DNA of 19,581 bases from Methylobacteriaceae bacterium (GCA_031272615.1 JAISTL010000133.1:1-19581); one strand, 5' to 3'; positions 1 through 8,062 are shown, counted from the first letter of the stretch. The notes: generated from the letters alone by a model not told the origin. Made by a program: numbers and translations.

Positions 1-543
1 CATCTGGAAGACCAGGTTGTGCCCAAACGGATGGATTACCACAAAGGTCAACACCACATCACCAGCGTGGAGGAAATGCTGCAAAAGCTCGAATGCGCGC
101 TGGCCGCCCGCAGGAACGAGGATTTTGTCATCATTGCGCGTACCGACGCCGGAAGGAACAAAGACGAGGATTTCAACAACGCAATCGAACGCGCCAACAT
201 TTTCGCTGAAACCGGTGTGGATATGATCAAGGTTTTCCCGCGCAATGAAGAGGAAATGATCATGGCGCCGAAAAAGATCAAATGCCCGCTTTGCTATGTT
301 GCTTCGGAAGGGCTGGGGCGCCCCATACCATCCCCTCAGCAGGCCAAGGATATGGGATACAAGCTGATCTTTTACCCTCTGACTTCCGTCATATCCGCAT
401 ATCGCGGATTCCGGGATGCCTACCGCAACATTTTCACCACCGGCTTCAGCGGAATCCAAAGGGAAGAAACCCAAACGCTTTCCAAGGAAATCATGTCGAT
501 GATCTCCATCAACGAACTGGCAACCTTGGAAAAGAAAATCTGA
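1..543 (+). CDS. Isocitrate lyase / PEP mutase-family enzyme, C-terminal part (5' end outside the window)
   Basis: The reading frame is open from base 1 to the TGA at 541-543, so the N-terminus, including the metal-binding aspartates, lies upstream of the window. The visible part starts HLEDQVVPKR, the family's E-D-Q-x-x-P-K-R loop, followed about 35 residues later by VIIARTDA, the conserved R-T-D-A strand. Family members cleave or rearrange C-C or P-C bonds of 2-oxo or hydroxy acids using Mg2+ (isocitrate and methylisocitrate lyase, PEP mutase, oxaloacetate decarboxylase). True lyases carry K-K/R-C-G-H in the loop. Here it reads K-R-M-D-Y-H, so the catalytic cysteine is absent. That argues against isocitrate or methylisocitrate lyase and leaves decarboxylase- or hydrolase-like activity possible. 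A TAXI transporter gene starts 64 bases downstream on the same strand, so they are probably co-transcribed. The family call is secure but the reaction is unknown. Confidence 0.85.
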   Translation, partial: HLEDQVVPKRMDYHKGQHHITSVEEMLQKLECALAARRNEDFVIIARTDAGRNKDEDFNNAIERANIFAETGVDMIKVFPRNEEEMIMAPKKIKCPLCYVASEGLGRPIPSPQQAKDMGYKLIFYPLTSVISAYRGFRDAYRNIFTTGFSGIQREETQTLSKEIMSMISINELATLEKKI

Positions 544-607
544 CGTGCGACAGCCAACCGATCCGGCTGTCCCGTCAGCGCAAAATAACCAGAAAGGGAA
601 TGGAAAA

Positions 608-1597
608 ATGCGAACAAATTCAATGAAAGGAATGTGCCTGAAGGCCTCCGCGACGCTTTTCGCGCTCGTTGTCTCCTGTGTGCCGTTTTCGCAATCCGGC
701 TGGGCTCAGGATGGAACCGTCAAGACGATCAGCTGGTCGCTGGGCGGAACCACCGGTATGTATTACCGCGCGTTTGCCCCGGTATCCAATTATATCAACT
801 CACAGAGCAAAACACTGCGTGTGATTCCGACGATCTCCAGCGGTTCGACCGAAAACGCCGCAAACCTCATCAACCGGTCCAGTCAGATCGGCTGCCTTTA
901 TCCTGAAGACGCGGTTGAAGCGTACTCGGAAGACAAGTCCATGCGGTATCTCGGCCCTGCGATCAAAACGATGCCCTTGCAGTTCGTTGTCTTGAAAACC
1001 AGTGACATCAAGAAAATCGCCGATCTTGAAGGGCGCGTCATATCCTACGGCGCTCCGGGAACCGGTTCCCGGCGTTGGATGGATGCGTTCATGGGGCATA
1101 TCGGCTTGGCTGACAAGGTGACGGAAGTGCCGATGGGCACGGAAGAGCAACCGAACGCCATGAAGGACGGAGACATCGAAATGCTTGCCACGGCGGCCTT
1201 CCCGCCGGTGGCGAGAATCGAGGAAATCGCGGTGACCAACCCCATACGGATTCTCGACGTTTCCGAATACCTCGACAGCTTCCTCAAGGCGTACCCGGTG
1301 TACCTGGCCGTGCCGATTCCGGCGGGCTCCTACAACGGGCACGATGTGGACGTGATGAGCTTCGGACTCGCCACCGCCAATGTTGCCACCGCCGACGTTC
1401 CCGATGACGTCATCGCCGAATTCATGAAATGGACGTATTCCAAGGAAGGCCAGGAGCAAGCCCTTTCCGGGCAGAAACAAGGACCCAATCTGGATGCCGA
1501 AGACCCATTCGCCGACATGGTTGTGCCCATCCACCCCGCAGCCAAGGCTTTCTGGGAAAGCAAGGGTTACACGGTCCCCGACCTGAAAACCCAATGA
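608..1597 (+). CDS. TAXI-family TRAP transporter solute-binding protein
   Basis: A periplasmic binding protein of 329 residues, usual for the TAXI family, which presents a substrate to a fused TRAP permease. The ATG at 608 is preferred over upstream in-frame codons for two reasons. A purine-rich ribosome site (AGAAAGGGA) lies about 8 bases upstream. A normal signal peptide also follows: basic start, hydrophobic ASATLFALVVSCVPF, and a probable cut after GWA, leaving QDG. The mature start, TISWSLGGTTGMYYRAFAPV, is the typical TAXI opening strand and substrate loop. It is followed by the usual S-S-G-S-T-E-N and later Y-G-A-P-G-T-G-S-R stretches. The permease gene lies 250 bases downstream, separated by a strong hairpin. 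TAXI ligands are often dicarboxylates or glutamate-like, but the ligand cannot be read here. Confidence 0.92.
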   Translation: MRTNSMKGMCLKASATLFALVVSCVPFSQSGWAQDGTVKTISWSLGGTTGMYYRAFAPVSNYINSQSKTLRVIPTISSGSTENAANLINRSSQIGCLYPEDAVEAYSEDKSMRYLGPAIKTMPLQFVVLKTSDIKKIADLEGRVISYGAPGTGSRRWMDAFMGHIGLADKVTEVPMGTEEQPNAMKDGDIEMLATAAFPPVARIEEIAVTNPIRILDVSEYLDSFLKAYPVYLAVPIPAGSYNGHDVDVMSFGLATANVATADVPDDVIAEFMKWTYSKEGQEQALSGQKQGPNLDAEDPFADMVVPIHPAAKAFWESKGYTVPDLKTQ

Positions 1598-1610
1598 TTT
1601 CAACACCCTT

Positions 1611-1658
1611 CGTCGTCACGTGACCGCGTTCCCTCCTCTGACCGGTCTCGTGACGACG
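1611..1658 (+). promoter_or_regulatory. Long intercistronic hairpin between binding-protein and permease genes
   Basis: Arms CGTCGTCACG (1611-1620) and CGTGACGACG (1649-1658) are perfectly complementary. After one T-T mismatch the stem continues with GACCG (1622-1626) and CGGTC (1643-1647), giving 15 of 16 pairs around a 16-base loop. It begins 13 bases after the binding-protein stop codon. No T-run follows, so it is not a classical intrinsic terminator. Such structures between binding-protein and permease genes often protect the upstream mRNA, so that the binding protein is made in excess. That role is inferred here. The rest of the 1598-1847 gap shows nothing I recognise. Confidence 0.7.
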
Positions 1659-1847
1659 CGGCACACTCGGGAATACACGGCGGTTTCGTCGAAGCGACGT
1701 GCGGAAACCCCTGATTTCAAAATATTTGAACATATGCGGACGGCATCCGGATGTACCATCGCCGAACCTCCGCAGAGCGCAATTTCAAATTGGTTCTTTT
1801 TTCAAGCAAACCTTTACATGGTTCATCTGTTTTGGGGAGCGGTCGGA

Positions 1848-3818
1848 ATGAATATGAACAAAACAATATCCGCTTTTCTGTTTTCGTTGGTCGACATGAA
1901 CACACCGCGTCAACTGACCGGAATGACGGGTATCATATACAAATTGCTGGGCTTCAGCTTCGGCGTCCTGTTTCTTTATGTCGCCGGGCCACCTTTCTTC
2001 GGGCGCATTCCCGTTCAGTGGAGCCGCGGGCTTTTTGTCATGCTGATATCCGTTCTCGTATTCATGAAATTTCCCGCGGCGAAAACCTCTCCCAAAGACA
2101 GACTGGGCGTTGTGGATTATGTCATGATCGCCCTCGCGGTCATTTCAATCGGGTACTGGATTGTCTATTTCCGCGCCATCATCATGCGCCCCGGGCGGCT
2201 CACGAGTTTCGAGCTGGTTATGGCGTCGACAGCATTGATCGTGTGTCTCGAAACCAGCCGGCGCACCCTGGGGGCGGTGTTTCCCATGGTCTCGGTTGTG
2301 ATGATGGTTTACGCGATGTTCGGGAACAGTGAAGTCCTGCCCCAGATCATCCGCACGCCGGGCTACAGCTGGAATTATGTCGTTGCCTATTGTTACACCC
2401 TCGACGGAATCTTCGGTTTCATCCTCAACACCATCATGGCGTTTGTCACGCTGTTCGTTATTTTCGGAGGTTTGATGTCCGCGCTGGGTGCGGGCGACTT
2501 TTTCATCAACATGCCCTATGCCCTGACCTGCGGATTGCGCGGCGGCCCGGCTAAAACCGCCGTGGTGGCCAGCGGGCTGTTCGGTTCCATTTCCGGAAGC
2601 GCCACCGCCAACACCGCCGCCACCGGCGCGTTTACAATTCCGCTCATGATCAAAACCGGCTATCCGAAGGAAGTGGCGGGAGCAATCGAACCCGCCGCAT
2701 CGACCGGAGGGATGTTCATGCCGCCGGTGATGGGTGCGGGCGCCTTCATCATGGCGGATCTTTTACGGATTCCCTACGTCGAAATCGTCAAGGCGGCGGC
2801 TGTCCCGGCTTTGATTTATTTCTTCTCGGTTTTCATGATCGTTCACTTCTATGCCGGAGCAAAATCGATCACGCCGGTCCCGCCCGAAGAACGACCGAAC
2901 ATCAGGGAGACCTTCCTCAAGGGGGCCCATTTTCTGCTTCCGCTTATCCTGTTGATCTATCTTCTGCTCACCTATATGAGCCCGAGCCGGGCGATTTACT
3001 GGGTTGTTCTGGCGATGGTCGCCACCACCCTCATCGTCCGCATTCTCCGCAGGCAATCGGACTCGATTGTGAGCGTCTCCATCCGATTGGTGAAAGACGT
3101 CATCAACGGATTCATCAACAGCGCCACCGATTGCCTCGTCATCGGTTCGGTGGCCGGAAGCACCGGCGTCGTTGTTTCGGTCGTCATGATTACCGGACTC
3201 GGATTCAGCTTCACCACCGCCGTCATGGCGCTGGCCGGGAATCATCTCATCGTCGGCGTATTGATGGCACTGTTGGCCTCATATGTTCTCGGCATGGGGC
3301 TTACGGTTACGGCCTCGTATATTCTCTGCGCCATTCTTGCCGCCAACGGGCTGGTTGCTCTCGGAATGACGCCTCTTGCCGCGCATTTTCTGCTCTTCTG
3401 GTACAGCCAGACTTCCAATATTTCACCGCCGGTGTGCCTGGCCGCCTTTGTGGGAGCCGGAATCGCCAAGGCAAATCCGTTCAGGGTCGGATTCAACGCA
3501 CTGATGTTCAGCGCCTATATTTTCATCATGCCTCTGCTGTTTGTATACAGTGATATCCTCATGCCCGACGGCTTAACCGCCAGTGCCGTTCAAGCCATGA
3601 TCAGCGGCTTCCTGTCCACAATTCCTTATGCCGCGTTCGTAACGGGATATTATCGGGCGCCGTTGAGCTGGCCGGTTCGCCTGCTTCTGCTCTGTTCTTC
3701 GCTTTTGATGATGCATCCCGGTGCGATAACGGATTTCGTCGGGGTATCCATCATGATTCTGGTTTATGCTTGGCAGTTCTTTTCCGAAAAAAGAAACAAG
3801 GCAGCCCCGGTTCGATGA
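1848..3818 (+). CDS. TRAP transporter fused permease (DctQ-DctM fusion, TAXI type)
   Basis: An inner-membrane permease of 656 residues that uses an ion gradient to import the substrate delivered by the upstream TAXI protein. The frame is open from 1620, but the ATG at 1848 is favoured. GGGGAG lies 8 bases upstream, and the residues before it (SKRRAETPDF and neighbours) look like random translation. The N-terminal part (about residues 30-170) has the four-helix small-subunit region. The large DctM-like region follows, with the family signatures GSISGSATANTAATG (about 246-260) and EPAASTGGMFMPPVMGAGAF (about 281-300). A second set near the C-terminus includes SQTSNISPPVCLAAFVGAGI. The protein is hydrophobic throughout, and its length is normal for TAXI-linked fused permeases. 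The amidohydrolase gene follows after 36 bases. The family call is firm and the substrate is not known. Confidence 0.93.
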   Translation: MNMNKTISAFLFSLVDMNTPRQLTGMTGIIYKLLGFSFGVLFLYVAGPPFFGRIPVQWSRGLFVMLISVLVFMKFPAAKTSPKDRLGVVDYVMIALAVISIGYWIVYFRAIIMRPGRLTSFELVMASTALIVCLETSRRTLGAVFPMVSVVMMVYAMFGNSEVLPQIIRTPGYSWNYVVAYCYTLDGIFGFILNTIMAFVTLFVIFGGLMSALGAGDFFINMPYALTCGLRGGPAKTAVVASGLFGSISGSATANTAATGAFTIPLMIKTGYPKEVAGAIEPAASTGGMFMPPVMGAGAFIMADLLRIPYVEIVKAAAVPALIYFFSVFMIVHFYAGAKSITPVPPEERPNIRETFLKGAHFLLPLILLIYLLLTYMSPSRAIYWVVLAMVATTLIVRILRRQSDSIVSVSIRLVKDVINGFINSATDCLVIGSVAGSTGVVVSVVMITGLGFSFTTAVMALAGNHLIVGVLMALLASYVLGMGLTVTASYILCAILAANGLVALGMTPLAAHFLLFWYSQTSNISPPVCLAAFVGAGIAKANPFRVGFNALMFSAYIFIMPLLFVYSDILMPDGLTASAVQAMISGFLSTIPYAAFVTGYYRAPLSWPVRLLLLCSSLLMMHPGAITDFVGVSIMILVYAWQFFSEKRNKAAPVR

Positions 3819-3854
3819 TTTGCCGTCCGAACAATAAAGAAAGGAGCCTCCGTC

Positions 3855-5195
3855 ATGGAACTCGCAATTATAAACGGAACCGTTGTCTCGCATCTGGGCA
3901 GGTACAAGGCTGATATCGCCGTCGCCGACGGAGTCATCACGGCGCTTGTCAAACCCGGCGGTTTACGAACCGGAGAGGCCCGAACAGTTATCGATGCCGG
4001 GGGGCTGTTTGTTTTGCCAGGTTGCATCGAAGCGCACTCCCATTTCCGGGAACCGGGTCATGAATACAAGGAAGACTTCTACACCGGATCAATGGCGGCG
4101 GCGGCCGGCGGCATTACAACGGTTTTCGAAATGGCCAACACCAAACCTCTGGCGGACGGCCCAAAGGAAATACTGGATAAGATTGCTTTGATTTCGGGGC
4201 GCAGCTTCGTCGACTATTGCCTGCACGGATTGGTGACAAAAAGAAACATCGGGCGTCTGACGGAAATGCTCGCTGTCGGAGTACGAGGCTTCAAGGCGAT
4301 GATGAGTCTGTCGGCAATGGGCACGCCCACAGTCGATGACGGCGAACTGCTCTGCGCCTTGCGGGAACTGCAGAAGACAGACACGGTGCTGACCGTGCAC
4401 GCCGAGAACACAAGCATCGTCAATGTCGAGAAGCAACGCTTGCAGGATGCGGGACGCACGGATTGGAAAGCGCACATGGAATCCCGCCCTGTCATCTCTG
4501 AAATTGAGGCGATTACACGCGCCATTCTGCTGTGTGAAGAAACCGGCTGTCGGTTGCATATCGCCCACATCGCCGCGGGAAGATCCGTTGACATCATCCG
4601 GCGGGCGAAACACCACGGAATCCGCGTGACCTGTGAAACAGGCCCGCATAATCTCACGTTGACCGATGCCGATTACGAGCGCCTCGGGCCGTCGATGTTC
4701 ATGAATCCGCCGGTTCGCCCCATTGAAGACCAGAACGCGCTTTGGCAGGGAATTCGTGATGGCACGGTGGATATGATCAGTACCGATCATTCTCCCCACA
4801 GCGAAGAAGAAAAATTCGCCGCGAACAGTGTCTGGAAAACGAAATCCGGGTTGGCCGGCGTTGAAACGAGCGTTCCGGTGATGCTGACAACGGTCAACGC
4901 CGGAAAGCTGACGCTTGAACAGTACGTCAAAGTCTCAAGTTTCAATCAGGCGCATCATTTCAGGATATATCCCCGGAAGGGAGCGATACAGGTGGGTTCA
5001 GACGCGGATTTCACGATTGTCGACATGGGTAAAACCGGGATAATCCGCAAAGAGGATTTGAAGAGCAAAACCAAAGTGATGCCGTATGACGGATTCCACT
5101 ACACCGGCGCGCCGGTGTACACCATCATCCGCGGCAACATCGCGATGAAAGACGGAGTCGTCGATCTCTCGAAACGGGTCGGGCAACTGATTTGA
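3855..5195 (+). CDS. Cyclic amidohydrolase (dihydroorotase / hydantoinase / allantoinase family)
   Basis: A cytosolic metal-dependent hydrolase of 446 residues, normal for the family, expected to open a cyclic amide or imide ring. The start is fixed by AAGGAG (3841-3846), 8 bases before the ATG. All expected metal ligands are visible: H61 and H63 in EAHSHFREPG, K147 in GFKAMM as the candidate carboxylated lysine, H182 in VHAEN, H238 in HIAH, and D311 in STDHSPH. The stretch ETGPHNLTLT also matches the allantoinase/hydantoinase group. One oddity is the residue before the HxH motif pair: E59 replaces the commoner aspartate of D-x-H-x-H. No pyrimidine or purine genes are nearby. The neighbours are a TAXI importer and a hydroxyacid dehydrogenase, so a catabolic role on an imported cyclic amide is more likely than pyrimidine synthesis. 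Dihydroorotase, hydantoinase and allantoinase cannot be told apart by eye. Confidence 0.88.
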   Translation: MELAIINGTVVSHLGRYKADIAVADGVITALVKPGGLRTGEARTVIDAGGLFVLPGCIEAHSHFREPGHEYKEDFYTGSMAAAAGGITTVFEMANTKPLADGPKEILDKIALISGRSFVDYCLHGLVTKRNIGRLTEMLAVGVRGFKAMMSLSAMGTPTVDDGELLCALRELQKTDTVLTVHAENTSIVNVEKQRLQDAGRTDWKAHMESRPVISEIEAITRAILLCEETGCRLHIAHIAAGRSVDIIRRAKHHGIRVTCETGPHNLTLTDADYERLGPSMFMNPPVRPIEDQNALWQGIRDGTVDMISTDHSPHSEEEKFAANSVWKTKSGLAGVETSVPVMLTTVNAGKLTLEQYVKVSSFNQAHHFRIYPRKGAIQVGSDADFTIVDMGKTGIIRKEDLKSKTKVMPYDGFHYTGAPVYTIIRGNIAMKDGVVDLSKRVGQLI

Positions 5196-5394
5196 GACGT
5201 CGGCCACGGAACCGGAAGCAGCGTTGCCGACGCCGCTTGTTCACCTGCTCCGCGTATTGTGCGGACATGCGGCATAAGCCCGGCGGTTTGGCTTTCACTC
5301 TGCCGGAGATTGTTCTAACAGCGTTTGAAAACGACTCTCACGGCGTTCATGCCGCCAACCATCTGCCAAACGACCTGAATTGAAGGAGCACACC
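5196..5394. other. Intergenic gap between amidohydrolase and hydroxyacid dehydrogenase genes
   Basis: About 200 bases without a convincing gene. A small stem TCCGC/GCGGA (5249-5253 with 5261-5265) is present, but I see no strong promoter or terminator. The gap is wide for a single operon, so the dehydrogenase may have its own weak promoter here. Confidence 0.4.
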
Positions 5395-6351
5395 ATGGAT
5401 ATCGTAGTATTGGACGGCCACACCGAGAACCCCGGGGACCTGAGCTGGGCGCCGTTGGAGGCGTTCGGACAGGTGACGGTGTATGAGCGCACGGCGGCGG
5501 CGGATATCGTCACCCGCATCGGCCAAGCCGAAGCTGTCGTCACCAACAAGACGCCGATCCGCCGCGACACCATGGACGCCTGCAAAGGTCTCAAGTTCAT
5601 CGCCGTGACGGCCACGGGCTATGATGTGGTGGACATCGCCGCCGCCAGAGAAAAAGGCATCGTCGTCTCCAACGTGCCCGCCTACGGCACCGAGGCGGTG
5701 GCGCAGGCGGCCATCGCCCTGCTGCTGGAAATTACCAATCGTGTCGGCCATCATGACCACGCCGTGAAGCAGGGGCGCTGGGCCGCCGGGCCGGACTGGT
5801 GCTTCTGGGATTACCCGCTGGTGGAGCTTTTGGGCAAAACCATCGGCATCATCGGCTTCGGCCGCATCGGCCGCACTACCGGGCGGATTGCCGGGGCGCT
5901 GGGCATGAAGGTGCTCGCCCATGACAAGTTTGAAACCGATGACGGTCGGGCCATCGGCGAGTATGTGCCGCTGGAGCGACTCATCGCCGAAGCGGACGTC
6001 ATTGCCCTCCACTGCAACCTGACCGATGAAACCCGGGACCTCATCCGCGCCGAAACAATCGCCAGGATGAAAGACGGCGTGATCATCATCAACAATTCCC
6101 GCGGCCCGCTGATCAACGAGGCGGACCTGGCGGCGGCCCTGAACGCCGGCAAAGTCCGCGCCGCGGCGGTGGATGTGGTGTCGAAAGAGCCGATCACGCC
6201 GGACAATCCGCTGCTCAAAGCCGAAAACTGCCTGATTACGCCGCACATTTCCTGGGCCTCCCTGGAATGCCGCCAACGCATCATGGACATCACCGCCCGC
6301 AATCTCGAGGCCTTCGTCAACGGCGCGCCGGTCAACGTCGTCTCCGGATAA
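5395..6351 (+). CDS. D-isomer-specific 2-hydroxyacid dehydrogenase (glycerate dehydrogenase / hydroxypyruvate reductase-like)
   Basis: An NAD(P)-dependent oxidoreductase of 318 residues that interconverts a D-2-hydroxyacid and its 2-oxo acid in the cytosol. The ATG at 5395 has AAGGAG (5383-5388) 6 bases upstream, and an in-frame TTG at 5380 is rejected. The start LDGHTENPGDLSW resembles glycerate dehydrogenases. The Rossmann loop is GFGRIG (154-159). An aspartate (D177) at the end of the second strand suggests NAD rather than NADP. The catalytic triad is intact: R236 in NNSRGPLI, E265 in VVSKEP and H284 in ITPHISWAS. It closes the plus-strand gene set and may reduce or oxidise a product of the amidohydrolase or lyase upstream, which is inference. 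It belongs to a different subfamily from the dehydrogenase at 11379-12353. Confidence 0.92.
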   Translation: MDIVVLDGHTENPGDLSWAPLEAFGQVTVYERTAAADIVTRIGQAEAVVTNKTPIRRDTMDACKGLKFIAVTATGYDVVDIAAAREKGIVVSNVPAYGTEAVAQAAIALLLEITNRVGHHDHAVKQGRWAAGPDWCFWDYPLVELLGKTIGIIGFGRIGRTTGRIAGALGMKVLAHDKFETDDGRAIGEYVPLERLIAEADVIALHCNLTDETRDLIRAETIARMKDGVIIINNSRGPLINEADLAAALNAGKVRAAAVDVVSKEPITPDNPLLKAENCLITPHISWASLECRQRIMDITARNLEAFVNGAPVNVVSG

Positions 6352-6352
6352 C

Positions 6353-6366
6353 GCCGACTCATCGGC
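6353..6366 (+). terminator. Weak hairpin just after the plus-strand operon
   Basis: GCCGA (6353-6357) pairs with TCGGC (6362-6366) around the loop CTCA, directly after the stop codon of the dehydrogenase gene. There is no T-run, so it is at best a weak or factor-assisted terminator. Confidence 0.3.
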
Positions 6367-6815
6367 AAACCCTTGCATCGCTTTTCCCGGAGCAGCCCGC
6401 GTTTTTCGCGCCGCTTCGGGAACGGCGGCGAAGCCGGACACTTGGTTTTGTAAATATGGGCAACGTGAAATGAAGCGTCTGACGACGCTCAACTGTGCGT
6501 TCGAGTAACCTTCGAATGTGACGCCTCATGAGTGCTCGAAGGGCTCGGAAGTCACGAATCAATCGTGCCGGAAGAAAGGAAGAAGGAACAGATTTTCCAT
6601 CACACTCCCGCCAAATCCTTCGCGATCTATGAACGGCTGTACCCGGCTCTGAAAGACGCCATGCACGTTCTCGCCGACCACCAGTCCCCGCCGCAAGACC
6701 ATGCCCGTGTTCCGGGCCGGTGACCCAACGACGGACAACAGAAATGACGGGATGCCCCGCGCATCCGGTCAACCTTGGGTTTCCGCTTTACCGCAGCACG
6801 GGTTTGGCATATAAT
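6367..6815. other. Mostly non-coding stretch before the ATPase cassette
   Basis: There is no complete gene here. It contains a 6-bp hairpin AGCGTC/GACGCT (6474-6489, loop TGAC) and the short possible kinase remnant listed separately. Several 8-9 base words recur in the non-coding stretch 19261-19530 (GGGCTCGG, GTGCCGGAA, TTCCATCAC). It looks like decayed or recombined sequence. Confidence 0.5.
6532..6723 (+). pseudogene. Possible remnant of an FGGY-family sugar kinase C-terminus
   Basis: A 63-codon frame opens directly after an in-frame TGA (6529-6531) and ends at 6721-6723. Its middle reads SFAIYERLYPALKDAMHVLA. That strongly recalls the last helix of xylulokinase-like FGGY kinases, where a Y-x-x-L-Y-P-A-L pattern followed by a short L-A end is usual. 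The ATP-binding and sugar-binding parts of such a kinase (about 450 residues) are not present upstream, and no ribosome site is evident. I read it as a leftover of a deleted or interrupted kinase gene. A chance frame is the main alternative. Confidence 0.35.
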
Positions 6816-6854
6816 AACCTCGCAAATCTTAAATTCAACTTCAAATTTGCAAGG
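6816..6854. repeat. Palindromic repeat, copy A, upstream of and touching the ATPase start
   Basis: A 39-base AT-rich block whose arms CCTCGCAAAT (6818-6827) and ATTTGCAAGG (6845-6854) are inverted with one mismatch. Overall 14 of 18 positions pair about a centre at 6836. It matches copy B (8063-8101) at 35 of 39 positions, and the final 21 bases are identical. Its last bases, AAGG (6851-6854), sit 2 bases before the ATPase ATG and are the only ribosome-site-like sequence there. It may be an element end, an operator or an RNA hairpin. Confidence 0.85.
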
Positions 6855-6856
6855 AA

Positions 6857-8032
6857 ATGTCGCCCAAATATATCACCAGACTCGCTGAGGCGGATGTCGA
6901 CTACTCGCTGAAACACTTTCCCGTCACCGCGATTACGGGGCCGCGACAATGCGGAAAATCAACTCTGGCCAAACATCTGGCGGCGCGACACAACCGGTTT
7001 GTGTTTCTCGATCTCGAAAAACCCGAAGACCTGAACAAGCTTACTGACCCCTACCTGTTTTTCAGCACCGTGCAGGCGGACTTGTTCTGCATCGATGAAA
7101 TCCAGCGCAAGCCGGAGCTGTTTCCCGTTCTGCGCACCCTGGTCGACGAATGGTCACGACCGGGCTGTTTTCTGGTTCTCGGCTCCGCCTCCCGGGACAT
7201 GCTCAAACAGAGCTCGGAATCCCTGGCCGGGCGAATCGCTTATGTCCGGCTGTCGCCCTTCACTCTCACGGAAGCGGCGCACACAAACGCCTTCACCCTG
7301 GCGGCCTATATCGAGCGCGGCGGTTTTCCGCGCAGTTTTCTGGCCGCGGAAGCCAGAGCCTCCTTTCTCTGGCGGCAGAACTTCATCACCACCTTCCTGG
7401 AACGGGATTTGCCGCAATGGTCGGCGGTTCCGCCACCGGCGATGCGGCGGTTATGGCAGATGCTGGCCCACATCAACGGACAAACCGTCAACTATTCCGA
7501 GCTCGCCAATTCCTTGGCCGTCAGCGGCGCCACCGTCAAAACCCATATCGACCTGCTGGCGGGCACCTATATGCTGGACCTGGTGCCGCCGTGGTTTTCC
7601 AACATGGGCAAGCGGCTTGTCAAAGCGCCGAAAGTCTACATCACCGATTCCGGCATCACCGCCTGCCTGCTCGGCCTGCGCGGTTTCGAGGAGTTCATCG
7701 CCCACCCGCGCATCGGCGCCGCATGGGAACAGATTGTGTTGACCAATCTGCGGACGCACTTTCCCGACGCCGAATTCTACCACTACCGCACGTCGGCCGG
7801 CGCCGAAATGGATTTTGTCATGCGGCAGGGGCCGCGCCTGTTCGCCGTGGAATGCAAATTTTCACGGGACCCGAAACCCGGCCGCGGCGCTCATAACGCC
7901 ATTGAAGACATCCGCCCGGAGCACACCTTCATCGCCGTTCCCACCGCGACCGGCTGGCCGCTCACACCGGACATCAGCGTGGTCTCCCTCGAAGACCTGA
8001 CGACGCGCCTGCAGGAGCGACTGGCGAAATGA
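6857..8032 (+). CDS. ATP-binding protein, AAA_14 domain plus DUF4143
   Basis: A protein of 391 residues, the usual length for this two-domain family. The start MSPKYITR fits the family's typical opening. Walker A is GPRQCGKST (28-36), Walker B is LFCIDEIQ (76-83, D80/E81), and LGSASRD (108-114) is the sensor-like strand. These are followed by SLAGRIAYVRLSPFTLTE and YIERGGFPRSF. A winged-helix-like piece lies near 213-232 (YSELANSLAVSGATVKTHID). The DUF4143 end carries E317-x-D319 in GAEMDF and E332-C-K334, a PD-(D/E)XK-nuclease-like pattern. The family is widespread, often in many copies per genome, and its cellular role is poorly known. All visible motifs are intact, so it is probably functional. 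It is unrelated to the catabolic genes around it, and two palindromic repeats bracket it, suggesting a separately acquired cassette. Confidence 0.93.
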   Translation: MSPKYITRLAEADVDYSLKHFPVTAITGPRQCGKSTLAKHLAARHNRFVFLDLEKPEDLNKLTDPYLFFSTVQADLFCIDEIQRKPELFPVLRTLVDEWSRPGCFLVLGSASRDMLKQSSESLAGRIAYVRLSPFTLTEAAHTNAFTLAAYIERGGFPRSFLAAEARASFLWRQNFITTFLERDLPQWSAVPPPAMRRLWQMLAHINGQTVNYSELANSLAVSGATVKTHIDLLAGTYMLDLVPPWFSNMGKRLVKAPKVYITDSGITACLLGLRGFEEFIAHPRIGAAWEQIVLTNLRTHFPDAEFYHYRTSAGAEMDFVMRQGPRLFAVECKFSRDPKPGRGAHNAIEDIRPEHTFIAVPTATGWPLTPDISVVSLEDLTTRLQERLAK

Positions 8033-8062
8033 GCGGGTGGGAATACGGCAAACCGGTCAATC

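Noticed and set aside
5347..6492. A 381-codon open frame on the minus strand
   Set aside because: It is opposite the plus-strand hydroxyacid dehydrogenase, which has a ribosome site and a full catalytic triad. The minus frame has no motif.
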